Shown here: positions 51,838-60,953 of the stretch, one piece after another
How positions within the stretch are numbered: position 1 is the stretch's first letter
Layout of the letters: each line of letters opens with the position of its first letter
DNA from: Proteobacteria bacterium UBA2363
GTDB taxonomy: Bacteria; Pseudomonadota; Gammaproteobacteria; Xanthomonadales; UBA2363
Direction: 5' to 3'
Assembly: GCA_002344355.1 (NCBI GenBank)
Contig: DDTN01000019.1
Location: 59,736 to 123,735, forward strand
Length of the DNA: 64,000 nucleotides
Translations under genes and position numbers: made by a program
Notes under the pieces: model-generated
Told to the model about the DNA's origin: nothing
The model's input: only the letters and a program-made list of their open reading frames with translations
Database searches by the model: none

Positions 51838-52581
51838 TCAGTCCGCCCAGGCCGGGCCGGCATGGCCGGCCAGCGTCGCGGTCGGCAGCGTGCCTTCCAG
51901 CAACGCGGTGCCGGCGACGCAGGCGGCCGCGCCGGTGCCGGCCAGGGCCTGCACGTCGGCCTGGTCGCGGACACCGCCGGAGGCGATCACCGACAACGTC
52001 GGCCAGCGGCCGGCCAGCCAGGCGTACAGGTCGAGGTTGGGGCCGCCGGCCATACCGTCGCGGGCGATGTCGGTGCTCAGAACCCAGCGCAGGCCGGCGG
52101 CGGCGAAGCCGTCGAGCAGGGCCTCGATGTCGCGCTCGACGCTGGTCTGCCAGGCGTCGGCGGTGGGTTGCCAGCGGCCCGCATCGTCGGTGCGCAGGTC
52201 CAGGGCCAGCACCAGACGGTCGCCGTAGCGGCCCAGCCATTGCGCGAAGCGGCCGGGCTCGCGCACCGCCATGCTGCCGACCACGACGCGCCTGGCGCCG
52301 GCCGCCAGCACCGCCTCGATGTCGGCCTGGCAACGCACGCCGCCGCCCCACTGCACGGCCAGGCCGGTATCGGCCAGGGCCTGCAGCAGCGGCAGTTGCG
52401 CCGGCTCGCCGGCCCGCGCGCCGTCCAGGTCGACGGCGTGCAGGCGGCGCGCGCCGGCCTGTTCGTACAGGCGGGCCAGGCGCACCGGGTCGGTGTCGAA
52501 GCGGCGCTCGCGCGCGAAGTCGCCCTGGCTCAGGCGCACCACGCGGCCGCCGCGCAGGTCGATGGCAGGCAGGATGATCAC
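51838..52581 (-). CDS. hisA: ProFAR isomerase
   Basis: A 247-residue TIM barrel opening with the GTG-started MIILPAIDLRGGRVVRLSQGD, where the Asp is catalytic. VQWGGGVRCQADIEAVLAAGARRVVVGS is the phosphate-binding part and VLSTDIARDGMAGGPNLDLY carries the second catalytic Asp. It isomerises ProFAR to PRFAR. Its GTG overlaps the hisH stop (GTGA). Confidence 0.97.
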   Translation of the reverse strand: MIILPAIDLRGGRVVRLSQGDFARERRFDTDPVRLARLYEQAGARRLHAVDLDGARAGEPAQLPLLQALADTGLAVQWGGGVRCQADIEAVLAAGARRVVVGSMAVREPGRFAQWLGRYGDRLVLALDLRTDDAGRWQPTADAWQTSVERDIEALLDGFAAAGLRWVLSTDIARDGMAGGPNLDLYAWLAGRWPTLSVIASGGVRDQADVQALAGTGAAACVAGTALLEGTLPTATLAGHAGPAWAD

Positions 52582-53183
52582 AGGTCGAGGAAATTGCGCA
52601 GCAGGCGGCGACCGGCCGCCGCGGACTTCTCCGGGTGGAACTGCACGCCCAGCCGGTTGCCGGCACCGACCACGGCGCTGAAGGCGCCGCCGTGGTCGGC
52701 GCTGGCCAGGGTCGACGACGAGGTCGAGGCGGCATAACCGTGCACGAAATAGAACCAGTCGTCGGCACCGATGCCGGCCAGCAGCGGATGCCCGCGGCCG
52801 GACGCGGTGGCCGTCAGCGTGGTCCAGCCCATGTGCGGCCAGGACGGCGCCGCCGGCAGGCGCTCGACGCGCCCGGGCAGCAGGCCGAGCAGGGGCACCT
52901 CGCCCTCGGCACTGTGCTCGAACAGCAGCTGCATGCCCAGGCAGATGCCGAGCAGGGGCACGCGCAGGCCGGCCAGAAGATCGGCCAGGCGCTGGCTGCG
53001 CAGCGCCGGCATCGCCGCCGCGGCGGCGCCAACGCCGGGCAGCACCACGTGCGAGGCGCGGCGCAGGTCGGCCGGTTCGGCGCTGAACCGCGGCACGACG
53101 CCGACCCGCTCGAAGGCACGCGCCAGCGAACCGAAGTTGGCGCCGCCCACCGGCACCACGACCAGGTCGGGCGCGGCGCTCAC
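52578..53183 (-). CDS. hisH: Imidazole glycerol phosphate synthase, glutaminase subunit
   Basis: A 201-residue class I glutamine amidotransferase. The nucleophile Cys is in LLGICLGMQLLFE, and the catalytic His-x-Glu is in VQFHPEKSA. ASHVVLPGVGAA and WFYFVHGYAA are also family features. It supplies ammonia to HisF. GTG start at 53183, overlapping the hisB stop by 4 nt. Confidence 0.96.
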   Translation of the reverse strand: MSAAPDLVVVPVGGANFGSLARAFERVGVVPRFSAEPADLRRASHVVLPGVGAAAAAMPALRSQRLADLLAGLRVPLLGICLGMQLLFEHSAEGEVPLLGLLPGRVERLPAAPSWPHMGWTTLTATASGRGHPLLAGIGADDWFYFVHGYAASTSSSTLASADHGGAFSAVVGAGNRLGVQFHPEKSAAAGRRLLRNFLDL

Positions 53184-54250
53184 AGCACGCCCTTGCTGCT
53201 CGGCACCGTGGCCTCGTCGCCGTCCCGGCGGAACGCCTGGCGAAGGACCCGGCCGGTCGCCTTGAAGCAGGCCTCGACCTGGTGGTGGTCGTTGTCGCCG
53301 CGCACCGACAGGTGCAGGCTGGCGCCCAGCGCCTCGGCCAGACTGCGGAAGAAGTGCGGCACCATCTCGGTGGCCAGGCCGCCGACCCGCTCGCGCCGGA
53401 AGCCGCCCTCGAACACGAAGGCGGCGCGCCCGGACAGGTCCAGCGCGGCCTGGGCCAGCGCCTCGTCCATCGGCGTGGTGAAGCCGTAACGGCCGATGCC
53501 GCGGCGCTCGCCCAGGGCCTGGCGCAGCGCCTGCCCCAGGGCCAGGGCGCAATCCTCGACGGTATGGTGTTCGTCGATCTCAAGGTCGCCCTTGCAGCGC
53601 AGCGCCAGCGCGAAACCGCCATGGACGCCGAGCTGCTCCAGCATGTGGTCGAAGAAGCCGATGCCGCTCGCCACCGCCGGCCGCGCCGGCGTGTCGAGAT
53701 CGACCTCGACCACGATGTCGGTCTCCCGGGTGCGCCGCTCGACGCGGGCGTGGCGGGCCGGCCGCAGCAGGGCGCGCACCACCGCCGGCCAGTCCAGGTC
53801 CGACCCCAGGCGGTAGCCCGCGATGCCGAGGTTGGCGGCGAACTCCAGGTCGGTGGCGCGGTCGCCGATCACCGCGCTGCGCCGGCGGTCCATGCCGTCG
53901 GCACCCAGGTAGTGGCGGACCAGGCCGACGCCGGGCTTGCGCGTCGGGGCGTGCTCGTCCGGCAGGGTCGGGTCGATCAGGATCTCGTCGAACAGCACGC
54001 CCTCGCTGGCCAGGATGTCCAGCAGCAGGCGCTGCGGCCCCTCGAACGCGGCCTGCGGGAAACTGGCGGTGCCCAGGCCGTCCTGGTTGCTGACCATGAC
54101 CAGCCGGTAGCCGGCCTCGCGCAGGCGGCGCAGCGCCGAGATCGCGCCGGGCACCATGGCGAACTTCTCGTAGGCGTCGATCTGCTGGTCCGGCGGCTCC
54201 TGGATCAGGGTGCCGTCGCGGTCGACGAACAGCACGGCCGGTGCGCTCAT
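53180..54250 (-). CDS. hisB: Bifunctional histidinol-phosphatase / imidazoleglycerol-phosphate dehydratase
   Basis: A 356-residue fusion. The N-terminal HAD phosphatase has FVDRDGTLIQEPP (nucleophile Asp), VMVSNQDGLGT and VIGDRATD. The C-terminal dehydratase has GIGFFDHMLEQLGVHGGF, EIDEHHTVEDCALALG and RGDNDHHQVEACFKATGR, the two metal-binding His clusters. The N-terminal phosphatase fusion is typical of gammaproteobacteria. It overlaps hisC and hisH by 4 nt each. Confidence 0.97.
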   Translation of the reverse strand: MSAPAVLFVDRDGTLIQEPPDQQIDAYEKFAMVPGAISALRRLREAGYRLVMVSNQDGLGTASFPQAAFEGPQRLLLDILASEGVLFDEILIDPTLPDEHAPTRKPGVGLVRHYLGADGMDRRRSAVIGDRATDLEFAANLGIAGYRLGSDLDWPAVVRALLRPARHARVERRTRETDIVVEVDLDTPARPAVASGIGFFDHMLEQLGVHGGFALALRCKGDLEIDEHHTVEDCALALGQALRQALGERRGIGRYGFTTPMDEALAQAALDLSGRAAFVFEGGFRRERVGGLATEMVPHFFRSLAEALGASLHLSVRGDNDHHQVEACFKATGRVLRQAFRRDGDEATVPSSKGVL

Positions 54251-55311
54251 GCCGCCCCCCCGACGGCCAGGGCGGCCAGCAGGGCGTCGCTGTCGGCGCG
54301 CGTGCCGATGCTGGCGCGCAGGCAGCCGGCCAGGCCGGGCTGGCCGGAGACGTCGCGCAGCAGCACGTCGCCGGCCAGCGCGCGCGCGAAGGTCGCGGCG
54401 GCATCGTGGCAGCGCAGCAGCAGGAAGTTGCCGGCCGAGGGCCAGACCCGGTCGATGCCGGGCAGCGCGGCCAGCGCCGCACGCACCCTTTCGCGCTCGG
54501 CGAGCAGGCCGTCGCGCAGGGCCAGAGTGCGCGCCAGCGCCGGCGGCGCCAGCGCGGCCAGCGCGGCGGCGACGCTGGGCGCCGGCAGGGGATACGGTGC
54601 GGCGATCCCGGCGATCCGCGCGACCAGCGGCTCGGCCGCCAGCAGGGCGCCGACCCGGGCACCGGCGAGGGCGTGCAGCTTGCTCAGGGTGCGCAGGATC
54701 GCCAGGTTCTCGTGGCGGTCGAGCAGGCCGGCGGCGCCAGCGTGGCCGGCGAACTCGACATAGGCCTCGTCGACCACCAGCAGGGCGCGCCCTGCCAGGG
54801 CGCGCGCCAGCGGCTCGACCTCGGCGTGGAAGTCGGTGCCGGTGGGGTTGTTGGGCGAGCACAGGAACACCAGCCTTGTGTCGTCGTCGACCAGGTCGAG
54901 CAGGCGCTGCGGATCGAGCGCGAAGTCCTGTTCCGGGTCGAGCGCCACCCGGCGCAGGGCGACATCCTGTAGGGACGCGGCGACCTGGTACATGCCGAAG
55001 GTCGGCGCGAGGGTCACCACGTTGTCGCGGCCGGCCCGGCAGAACAGCCGCACCAGCAGGTCGATGGCCTCGTCGCTGCCGCGGCCGGCGTAGACCTGGC
55101 CAGCGCGCACGTCGTACAGGCCGGCCAGCACCGCGAGCAGATCGGCCGGCTGCGGCGACGGGTAGCGGTTCAGTCCGCTGCCGTCGCCGGCCTGCAGCCA
55201 GGGCGCCTCGTTGGCATCCAGGCGGATGCCGGCGCGGTGCCCGGCGCGGCGCGCCGAGGCATAGGGCACGAAGCCGGCCAGGTCCGGCCGGATGCGCTCC
55301 AGCACGCTCAT
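54247..55311 (-). CDS. hisC: Histidinol-phosphate aminotransferase
   Basis: A 354-residue PLP enzyme. LDANEAPW, GRGSDEAIDLLVRLFC, LCSPNNPTGTDF, VVDEAYVEFAG and the PLP lysine in LRTLSKLHALAGARVG are all present. It converts imidazole acetol phosphate to histidinol phosphate. It overlaps hisD and hisB by 4 nt. Confidence 0.96.
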   Translation of the reverse strand: MSVLERIRPDLAGFVPYASARRAGHRAGIRLDANEAPWLQAGDGSGLNRYPSPQPADLLAVLAGLYDVRAGQVYAGRGSDEAIDLLVRLFCRAGRDNVVTLAPTFGMYQVAASLQDVALRRVALDPEQDFALDPQRLLDLVDDDTRLVFLCSPNNPTGTDFHAEVEPLARALAGRALLVVDEAYVEFAGHAGAAGLLDRHENLAILRTLSKLHALAGARVGALLAAEPLVARIAGIAAPYPLPAPSVAAALAALAPPALARTLALRDGLLAERERVRAALAALPGIDRVWPSAGNFLLLRCHDAAATFARALAGDVLLRDVSGQPGLAGCLRASIGTRADSDALLAALAVGGAA

Positions 55312-56624
55312 GCCGCGGCGCTCCCCTGCCCGTCCCGAGCCAGGCGCAGGTCGACCGCGCGGGCATGCGCCTCCAGGCGCTCGGCGCGCGCCAGCACGGC
55401 GGCGTCCGGGCCGATCCGCGCCAGGCCGTCGGCGCTGAGTTCCAGCACGCTCATCCGGCGCACGAAACTGGCCACGCCGACGCCGCTCCAGGCGCGCGCG
55501 AAGCCCAGGGTCGGCAGGACGTGGTTGGGGCCGGCGCAGTAGTCGCCGACGGTCTCCGGCGACCACGGGCCCAGGAACACGCTGCCGGCACTGTGGATGC
55601 GCGGCAGCAGCGCCCGCGGACTGCGGGTCTGCACGATCAGATGCTCGGGCGCGTAGTCCTCGGCGACCTGCGCGGCCTGCTCGAGGTCGGCGACCCGGAT
55701 GAACCGGGCATGGGCCAGCGCCGCGGCGGCGATGTCGGCGCGCGGCAGGCTGGCGGCCTGCGCGCGGCACTGCGCCTGCACTGCCTCGATAAGTGCCGCG
55801 TCGGGGCTGAGCAGCACCACCTGGGAATCGGCGCCGTGCTCGGCCTGCGCGAGCAGGTCGGCGGCGACCAGCACCGGGTCGGCGCTGTCGTCGGCGATCA
55901 CCATCACCTCGGACGGTCCGGCCGGCATGTCGATGGCGGCGCCTGCGGGGTCGCCGGCGACTTCCAGCTTGGCCTGGGTGACCCAGGCGTTGCCGGGACC
56001 GAACAGCTTGTCGCAGCGCGGCACCTGCGCAGTGCCATAGGCCATCGCCGCGATCGCCTGGGCGCCGCCCAGGGCGAACACACGGTCGACGCCGCACAGC
56101 CGCGCCGCCAGCAGGACCAGGGGGTCGACCCGGCCATCGCGGCCGGGCGGCGTGCACAGCACGACCTCGGGGCAGCCGGCCAGCTTCGCGGGTACCGCCA
56201 GCATCCAGACGGTCGACGGAAGGGGTGCGCTGCCGGCCGGCGCGTACAGGCCGACCCGGCGGATCGGCCGCACCAGGTACTCGCACTGTACGCCGGGCTC
56301 GGTGCGCACCCGCAGGCGCTGCGGCACCTGCGGCGCGTGGAACCGGCGGACGCGGTCGATGGCCCGCTCCATGGCGGCGCGGACCGCCGGGTCGACGCCG
56401 GCCTCGGCGGCGTCGATCTGCGCGGCATCGACCTCGAAGCGGTTCAGGTCGGCGCCGTCCAGGCGCCGGGTCAGGTCGCGCAGGGCGGCATCGCCTTCCG
56501 TACGCACCCGTTGCAGGATTTCCCGCACGTCCGCGATCAGGACGGTGTCGCGCACCGGCGCCGGCCGGGCCAGGGCCGCGGTGCGCCCGGCGGTGTCCAG
56601 GGCCTGCCAGTCGATCGTCCTCAT
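55308..56624 (-). CDS. hisD: Histidinol dehydrogenase
   Basis: A 438-residue zinc enzyme for the last two oxidations. Seen: VGLYAPAGSAPLPSTVWMLAVPAKLAGC, GGAQAIAAMAYGT, DKLFGPGNAWVTQAK, DMPAGPSEVMVIAD, LLAQAEHGADSQVVL with the zinc His, and EDYAPEHLIVQT. Length is normal. It overlaps hisG and hisC by 4 nt. Confidence 0.97.
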   Translation of the reverse strand: MRTIDWQALDTAGRTAALARPAPVRDTVLIADVREILQRVRTEGDAALRDLTRRLDGADLNRFEVDAAQIDAAEAGVDPAVRAAMERAIDRVRRFHAPQVPQRLRVRTEPGVQCEYLVRPIRRVGLYAPAGSAPLPSTVWMLAVPAKLAGCPEVVLCTPPGRDGRVDPLVLLAARLCGVDRVFALGGAQAIAAMAYGTAQVPRCDKLFGPGNAWVTQAKLEVAGDPAGAAIDMPAGPSEVMVIADDSADPVLVAADLLAQAEHGADSQVVLLSPDAALIEAVQAQCRAQAASLPRADIAAAALAHARFIRVADLEQAAQVAEDYAPEHLIVQTRSPRALLPRIHSAGSVFLGPWSPETVGDYCAGPNHVLPTLGFARAWSGVGVASFVRRMSVLELSADGLARIGPDAAVLARAERLEAHARAVDLRLARDGQGSAAA

Positions 56625-57514
56625 GCCAGCACCTGCTCGACGTTGAGCACCATCAGGCCGTGCGCGCCCAGGCGCTTGAGCGCCTCCAGGTGCTGCCAGT
56701 CCAGGCTGCGCCCGCACAGCGCCTGCAGGGCGACCTGATCGGGCGCGTCGTCCAGGCGCAGCACGCTGGGCGCCTCGCGCGCGGGCAGCAGGCGGGCGAT
56801 CTCGGCCAGGGCCGAGCGCGGCGCTCGCAGCATCAGCAGGCGTGCGCCGTCGCCGCCGAGCACGCCGCGGATGCGCGCCACCAGGCTGTCGCCGATGCCG
56901 GCCAGGGCCGGCGGCAGCGGCCGCGGCGACTGCGCCAGCACGGCGACGCTCTCCAGCACGGTCTCGACCTCGCGCAACTGGTTGGCGGCCAGGGTCGCGC
57001 CGGTCGACACCAGGTCGCAGACCGCCTCGGCCTTGCCCAGGCGCGGAGCGATCTCGACCGAGCCGTTCAGGACCACCACCTCGGCCTCGATGCCGTGCTC
57101 GCGCAGCCACTGGCCGAGCAGGCCCGGATAGGACGTGGCGATGCGCCGTCCGGCCAGGCTGGCCGGGCCGTCCCAGGGCAGTTCGGCGGGCATCGCGATG
57201 GCCAGCCGGCACTGACCGAAGCCCAGCGCGGTGCACACCTGCGGCGAGACCGCGCCGGCACCGGCCAGGCGCTGTTCGTCGAGCACGTTGCGGCCGACCA
57301 TGCCCAGTTCGCAGCTGCCTTCGAGCAGCAGCCCGGGGATGTCGTCGTCGCGCACCAGCAGCACGTCGACCGGCAGGTTCTCGCCGTACAGGAACAGCTT
57401 GTCGCGGCTGGCGCGGAACGACAGGCCGGCGCGGCGCAGCAGGTCCAGGGACGCCTCCGAGAGGCGGCCGGATTTCTGCACGGCGATGCGCAGGCGATCG
57501 CGGGAAGGATTCAT
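56621..57514 (-). CDS. hisG: ATP phosphoribosyltransferase, long form
   Basis: A 297-residue HisG that starts histidine synthesis by joining PRPP to ATP. RLRIAVQKSGRLSEAS and LGMVGRNVLDE are at the start, and VCDLVSTGATLAANQL is the PRPP-binding motif. The C-terminal 80 residues form the regulatory ACT-like domain, so this is the long form inhibited by histidine. It lies 16 bp after the TrpR-like gene and overlaps hisD. Confidence 0.97.
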   Translation of the reverse strand: MNPSRDRLRIAVQKSGRLSEASLDLLRRAGLSFRASRDKLFLYGENLPVDVLLVRDDDIPGLLLEGSCELGMVGRNVLDEQRLAGAGAVSPQVCTALGFGQCRLAIAMPAELPWDGPASLAGRRIATSYPGLLGQWLREHGIEAEVVVLNGSVEIAPRLGKAEAVCDLVSTGATLAANQLREVETVLESVAVLAQSPRPLPPALAGIGDSLVARIRGVLGGDGARLLMLRAPRSALAEIARLLPAREAPSVLRLDDAPDQVALQALCGRSLDWQHLEALKRLGAHGLMVLNVEQVLA

Positions 57515-57530
57515 GGCGGCAGGTTCCAGG

Positions 57531-57851
57531 TCAGGCGCGGACGGCGCGCGGCTTGCCGCGGGTCGCCGCCAGCCGGTAGCCGCCGGCACCCCCCGCGAGG
57601 GTGCGCGCGACGCGGCCGATGGTGGTGATGCTGACGGCGGTGTGTTCGTGGATCTCCCGGTAGGGCTCGCCGGCAAGCAGGTGCGGTACGACCGACCAGC
57701 GGTCGCGCATCGCCTCGCGTTCGGCCGGCGTGCACAGGTCGGCCAGGAAGGCGCGCACTTCGGCGACGGTGCGCAACGACAGGAAAGCCCGGCACAGGCG
57801 GGCTTCGGCGTCGTCTTCCGGGAGTTCGGGCGTCAGCGAGCGGCGTTTCAT
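57531..57851 (-). CDS. TrpR-like (YerC/YecD family) repressor heading the his operon
   Basis: A 106-residue helical protein of the TrpR superfamily: RLCRAFLSLRTVAEVRAFLADLCTPAEREAMRDRW, then the helix-turn-helix EIHEHTAVSITTIGRVARTL. YerC/YecD proteins are predicted histidine-responsive repressors, and in Xanthomonadales a TrpR-like HisR has been predicted for the his operon. Being the first gene of the operon it is probably autoregulated. The leader has a sigma-70-like promoter (57886-57913 region). No Shine-Dalgarno is visible. Confidence 0.85.
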   Translation of the reverse strand: MKRRSLTPELPEDDAEARLCRAFLSLRTVAEVRAFLADLCTPAEREAMRDRWSVVPHLLAGEPYREIHEHTAVSITTIGRVARTLAGGAGGYRLAATRGKPRAVRA

Positions 57852-57885
57852 GAAGGTAATGTGATAGTGCGTTAATACGTTGCAT

Positions 57886-57913
57886 AGCGTAGGAAGGTGC
57901 GGCGGTGTTGTCA
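57886..57913 (-). promoter_or_regulatory. Sigma-70-like promoter of the his operon
   Basis: On the minus strand, TTGACA lies at 57913-57908 and TACGCT at 57891-57886, 16 bp apart, about 35 bp before the TrpR-like gene. The segment between promoter and start codon is AT-rich and contains CGTATTAACG, a candidate operator for the TrpR-like protein. Confidence 0.6.
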
Positions 57914-58288
57914 AGCGGCGGCGACCGTGCGCGGCACCGCCACGCGCCGGGCGGAATGGATGGCGCGGCGGACGCAGGGGAGGGCACAGGATGCATAATG
58001 ACGCTGCAGCGTGCCTTGCTCTCCCACGTGCGCATGACGTGTCGCCACGTTCGGCACCAGGAGGCAACGGCACGCTGCACCCCGCTCCCACCCGACTCCT
58101 GACAGATCAGGAGGCGGGCCGGAGGGAGTACCACGGGATCGGCAAAGCCGTTGGATTGCAGGAGGCGCGCGGCGAGCGACCGGACCTGCGCCCTGCGCGG
58201 GCCACCCTCTCCCCCGGCCCCTCTCCCGCGGCGCGGGAGAGGGGAGCAGATCAGGCTCCGAGTCCCGAGTCCCGGGACCCGGGTTCCG
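57914..58288. other. Intergenic region upstream of the his operon, with one hairpin
   Basis: Apart from the his promoter this region has no recognised gene. At 58218-58244 there is a perfect inverted repeat: 12-bp arms with CCCCTCTCCCGC and a 3-base loop. The same motif family recurs at 62650-62790. A simple repeat of CCCGAGT follows at 58258-58280, directly after the stop of the small membrane-protein gene. Confidence 0.5.
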
Positions 58289-58498
58289 CTAGCGCCGGTC
58301 GCGGTGGCCGAGCAGGCGGGCCGGCAGGAACAGCAGTTGCCGGACGAAGGCGAGCAGGGCCTCCATCAGCGAACCGACGATGCGGAACGGGATCGACAGC
58401 AGCCACAGCACGGGCCACAGCACCAGGACCAGCAGGGCCAGGGGCCAGGCCAGCACCAGGACGATGGCCCACAGCAGCAGGACGACCAGGACGTTCAT
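58289..58498 (-). CDS. Small hydrophobic membrane protein, 69 residues
   Basis: A 69-residue protein: NVLVVLLLWAIVLVLAWPLALLVLVLWPVLWLLSIPF makes one long or two short helices, followed by an amphipathic part and a basic end (RLLGHRDRR). GGAG lies 8 nt before the ATG. No family is recognised; similar small Leu/Trp-rich membrane proteins are common in this order. It is a single gene, likely real from its ribosome binding site and composition. Confidence 0.65.
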   Translation of the reverse strand: MNVLVVLLLWAIVLVLAWPLALLVLVLWPVLWLLSIPFRIVGSLMEALLAFVRQLLFLPARLLGHRDRR

Positions 58499-58589
58499 GG
58501 CAGCGCTCCGGAGGATGCGCGCCAGACTGGCACAGGCGCCCGGCCACCGCATGGGCCGTTGGTCCCGGCGCGGCGCATGCCGCCGGCGC

Positions 58590-59948
58590 TCAGTCGAATC
58601 CGTAGCCGAACAGCCCGTCCTGGCCGGTGGCGCTGAAGCGCAACAGCTTGCCGCTCTCTATCAGCGCGAGGTAGAGCGCGCCGTCCTCGCCCTCGCCGAA
58701 GCCGGCGTGCTCGAGGAAGGGGCCGGCGGCGCCGGTCTGCACGAACTGCCAGCCGGCGCTGCCGCGCCGGGCGTAGCGCAGGCGGCCGGTGCAGTAGTCG
58801 CTGGCCACGTACAGCCCGCGCAGGCCGTTGATGGCGCCGCGGTAGCGGTAGCCGCCGGTCACCGAGGAACAGGGCGCGCCATTGGCGGTGTGGCTGTACT
58901 CGAGCACCGGCGCGACGGTGCCCGGGCAGTTGCCCAGACTGCCCTCGCACATCGGCCAGCCGAAGTTGTGGCCGCCCTGCCCCGCGCGCAGCCAGTTGAT
59001 CTCCTCGCGCTCGCCCTCGCCGACCTCGCCGACCAGCAGGTCGCCGGTGTGGCGGTCGAAGCTGAAACGGTAGGGGTTGCGCAGGCCGTAGGCCCAGATC
59101 TCGTCGCAGCGGCCCGGACCACCGGCCGTGCCGGCGAACGGGTTGTCCGCAGGGATCGCGTAGCCGGTCGAGCCGTTCGCCGCCGCCGCGCACAGCTCGT
59201 TGCCGCCCGCCGGCGTCGCGGCATCGATGTCGATGCGCAGCAGCTTGCCCTGCAGCGCGCGCGAATCCGGGTTGCCGCCGGTGCCGGTGAAACCGGCGTC
59301 GGCGGGACAGTCCGGGTCGTTGCCGTCGTTGGCTGCCAGGTCGGCCGGCGACAGCGACTGCGCCCGGTTGCAGGTGTCCAGACTGATGCCGCCACCGCCG
59401 TCGCCGACCGACAGGTACAGATAGCCGTCCGGACCGAAGTGCAGGTCGCCGCCCTTGTGGTAGGTGGTGTCCGAATCGATGCGCAGCAGCACCTGGACGC
59501 TGGCCGGGTCGAGGCGGTCGGGGTTGCCCGGCAGCACGGTGTAGCGGGCCAGCACGCCATCCGACTGCGCGTCGGTGTAGTAGACGTAGACCCGGCCATT
59601 GGCCTCGAACTGCGGATGGAAGGCCAGGCCCAGCAGGCCGCCCTCGCCGCCCAGCCCGAATCCGTACGGCGGCGGCGCGCTGCTGCCGTCGATGGCAAGG
59701 AAGGGCGTGGCCAGGACGCTGCCGTTGCGGATCACCCGGATGCGGCCGTCGACGTCGACCACGAACAGCCGGGCGCTGCCGTCGCCGGCATGGCGCACGG
59801 CGACCGGCCGGCCGAGGCCGGAGGCGACCTCGACCAGCTGCAGGTCGGGCGGCACCTGCGCCGGCAGCGGCGCGGCGGGCAGGAGGCACAGCAGGACGCC
59901 CAGGATCCTGCCGGGCGTGGGCCATGACCGGCCGGATGATCTGGGCAT
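58590..59948 (-). CDS. Exported glucose/sorbosone dehydrogenase-type (PQQ-dependent) beta-propeller
   Basis: A 452-residue protein with a signal peptide ending LPAAPLPAQ. The GSDH beta-propeller includes GLGRPVAVRHAGDGSARLFVVDVDGRIRVI, GGEGGLLGLAFHPQFEANGRVYVYYTD, HKGGDLHFGPDGYLYLSVGDGGG, QGKLLRIDID and YGLRNPYRFSFDRHTGDLLVGEVGEGEREEINWL, the last two with the PQQ-contact region. The predicted activity is oxidation of aldoses with PQQ in the periplasm; PQQ synthesis genes are not here. The last residues, QDGLFGYGFD, match the C-terminal motif of two other exported proteins in this window. Single gene. Confidence 0.85.
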   Translation of the reverse strand: MPRSSGRSWPTPGRILGVLLCLLPAAPLPAQVPPDLQLVEVASGLGRPVAVRHAGDGSARLFVVDVDGRIRVIRNGSVLATPFLAIDGSSAPPPYGFGLGGEGGLLGLAFHPQFEANGRVYVYYTDAQSDGVLARYTVLPGNPDRLDPASVQVLLRIDSDTTYHKGGDLHFGPDGYLYLSVGDGGGGISLDTCNRAQSLSPADLAANDGNDPDCPADAGFTGTGGNPDSRALQGKLLRIDIDAATPAGGNELCAAAANGSTGYAIPADNPFAGTAGGPGRCDEIWAYGLRNPYRFSFDRHTGDLLVGEVGEGEREEINWLRAGQGGHNFGWPMCEGSLGNCPGTVAPVLEYSHTANGAPCSSVTGGYRYRGAINGLRGLYVASDYCTGRLRYARRGSAGWQFVQTGAAGPFLEHAGFGEGEDGALYLALIESGKLLRFSATGQDGLFGYGFD

Positions 59949-60032
59949 TGCGGACTCCTCGATGCCCGGCCAGTGTAGCGAAGCTGCACCGGAAACGTGA
60001 CGCCCATCACGTTTTGGCGCCTGGCAAAGCCC

Positions 60033-60842
60033 TCAGGGCGTCCCTGGCGCCCCGTCGATGCCGGCGTGCCGGAGGCACGCCTCGAGCAGGGCGCGCAGCA
60101 CCGGCTGGACCCGTCCGGCACGTTCCGGCAGGTAGGCGCCGCTGTCCTCGTCCATGTAGGCGCGCTGCGCCAGCTCGAGCTGGACCGCCTCGACGCCTGC
60201 CACCGGCTGGCCGTAGTGGCGGGTGATGTAGCCGCCCTGGAAGCGGCCGTCGACGACGTGGTCGTGGTCGCCCTGGCTTGCCAGCACCGCGGTCAGGCCG
60301 GCGGCAAGGGCCGGCGAACAGCTGGAACCCGCCGCGGTGCCGAGGTTGAACACCGGCAGCCGGCCCTCGAACAGGAACGGCACCACGCTGCGGATGGAAT
60401 GGCCCTCCCAGAGCACGACGCGCCCGAAGCGCGCGCGCAGGCGCTCGATCTCGCCGGCCAGGGCGGCGTGGTAAGGCCGCCAGTAGCGTTCGACCCGGGC
60501 CCGGACCTCGGCGGCATCGGGCTCGCGTCCGGCCCGGTAGACCGCCTCGCCGCTGAACTGGCGCAGCGGCAGCAGGCCGGTGGTGTTGCGCCCCGGGTAC
60601 AGGGAGACGTCGTCGGGCGGGCGGTTCAGGTCGACCACGTAGCGCGACCAGTGCGGACGGATGACCGACGCACCCAGCTCGCGTGCGAAACCGTACAGGC
60701 GCCCGACATGCCAGTCGGTGTCGGGAAGCCGGCGCGCGCTGTCGGTGAGGCGCTCCGCAAGGCCGTCGGGCAAGCCGGTGCCGTCGTGCGGAAGGCTGAC
60801 CAGCAGGGGCGCATCGCCGCGGTGGAGCAGGAAATCGTCCAT
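60033..60842 (-). CDS. hutG: N-formylglutamate amidohydrolase family protein
   Basis: A 269-residue protein of the FGase family: PLLVSLPHDGTGLPDGLAERL, DTDWHVGRLYGF, VVDLNRPPDD, VLWEGHSIRSVVPFLFEGRLPVFNLGT and GGYITRHYGQP. The predicted reaction releases formate from N-formylglutamate, the last step of one histidine-degradation route. Other hut genes are absent nearby, so the substrate might differ. It is divergent from the DUF853 ATPase gene across 111 bp. Confidence 0.85.
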   Translation of the reverse strand: MDDFLLHRGDAPLLVSLPHDGTGLPDGLAERLTDSARRLPDTDWHVGRLYGFARELGASVIRPHWSRYVVDLNRPPDDVSLYPGRNTTGLLPLRQFSGEAVYRAGREPDAAEVRARVERYWRPYHAALAGEIERLRARFGRVVLWEGHSIRSVVPFLFEGRLPVFNLGTAAGSSCSPALAAGLTAVLASQGDHDHVVDGRFQGGYITRHYGQPVAGVEAVQLELAQRAYMDEDSGAYLPERAGRVQPVLRALLEACLRHAGIDGAPGTP

Positions 60843-60953
60843 GGCGGCCAGTGTAGCGGCGTCGCGCCGGCGGTCCCGATGCTCCGACACCGCCGGACGC
60901 TCGCGGCGACCGCGGCCGGATAGAATCGGACCGTTCCCACGTTGGAGTCCGGC

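Noticed and set aside
57852..57885. A histidine leader peptide with attenuator before the his operon
   Set aside because: No short frame with consecutive histidine codons and no terminator/antiterminator pair between promoter and first gene.
58218..58244. Hairpin as terminator of the small membrane-protein gene
   Set aside because: It lies on the correct side and has long arms, but there is no T-run and the same hairpin type recurs elsewhere in spacers, so it is better seen as a repeat.
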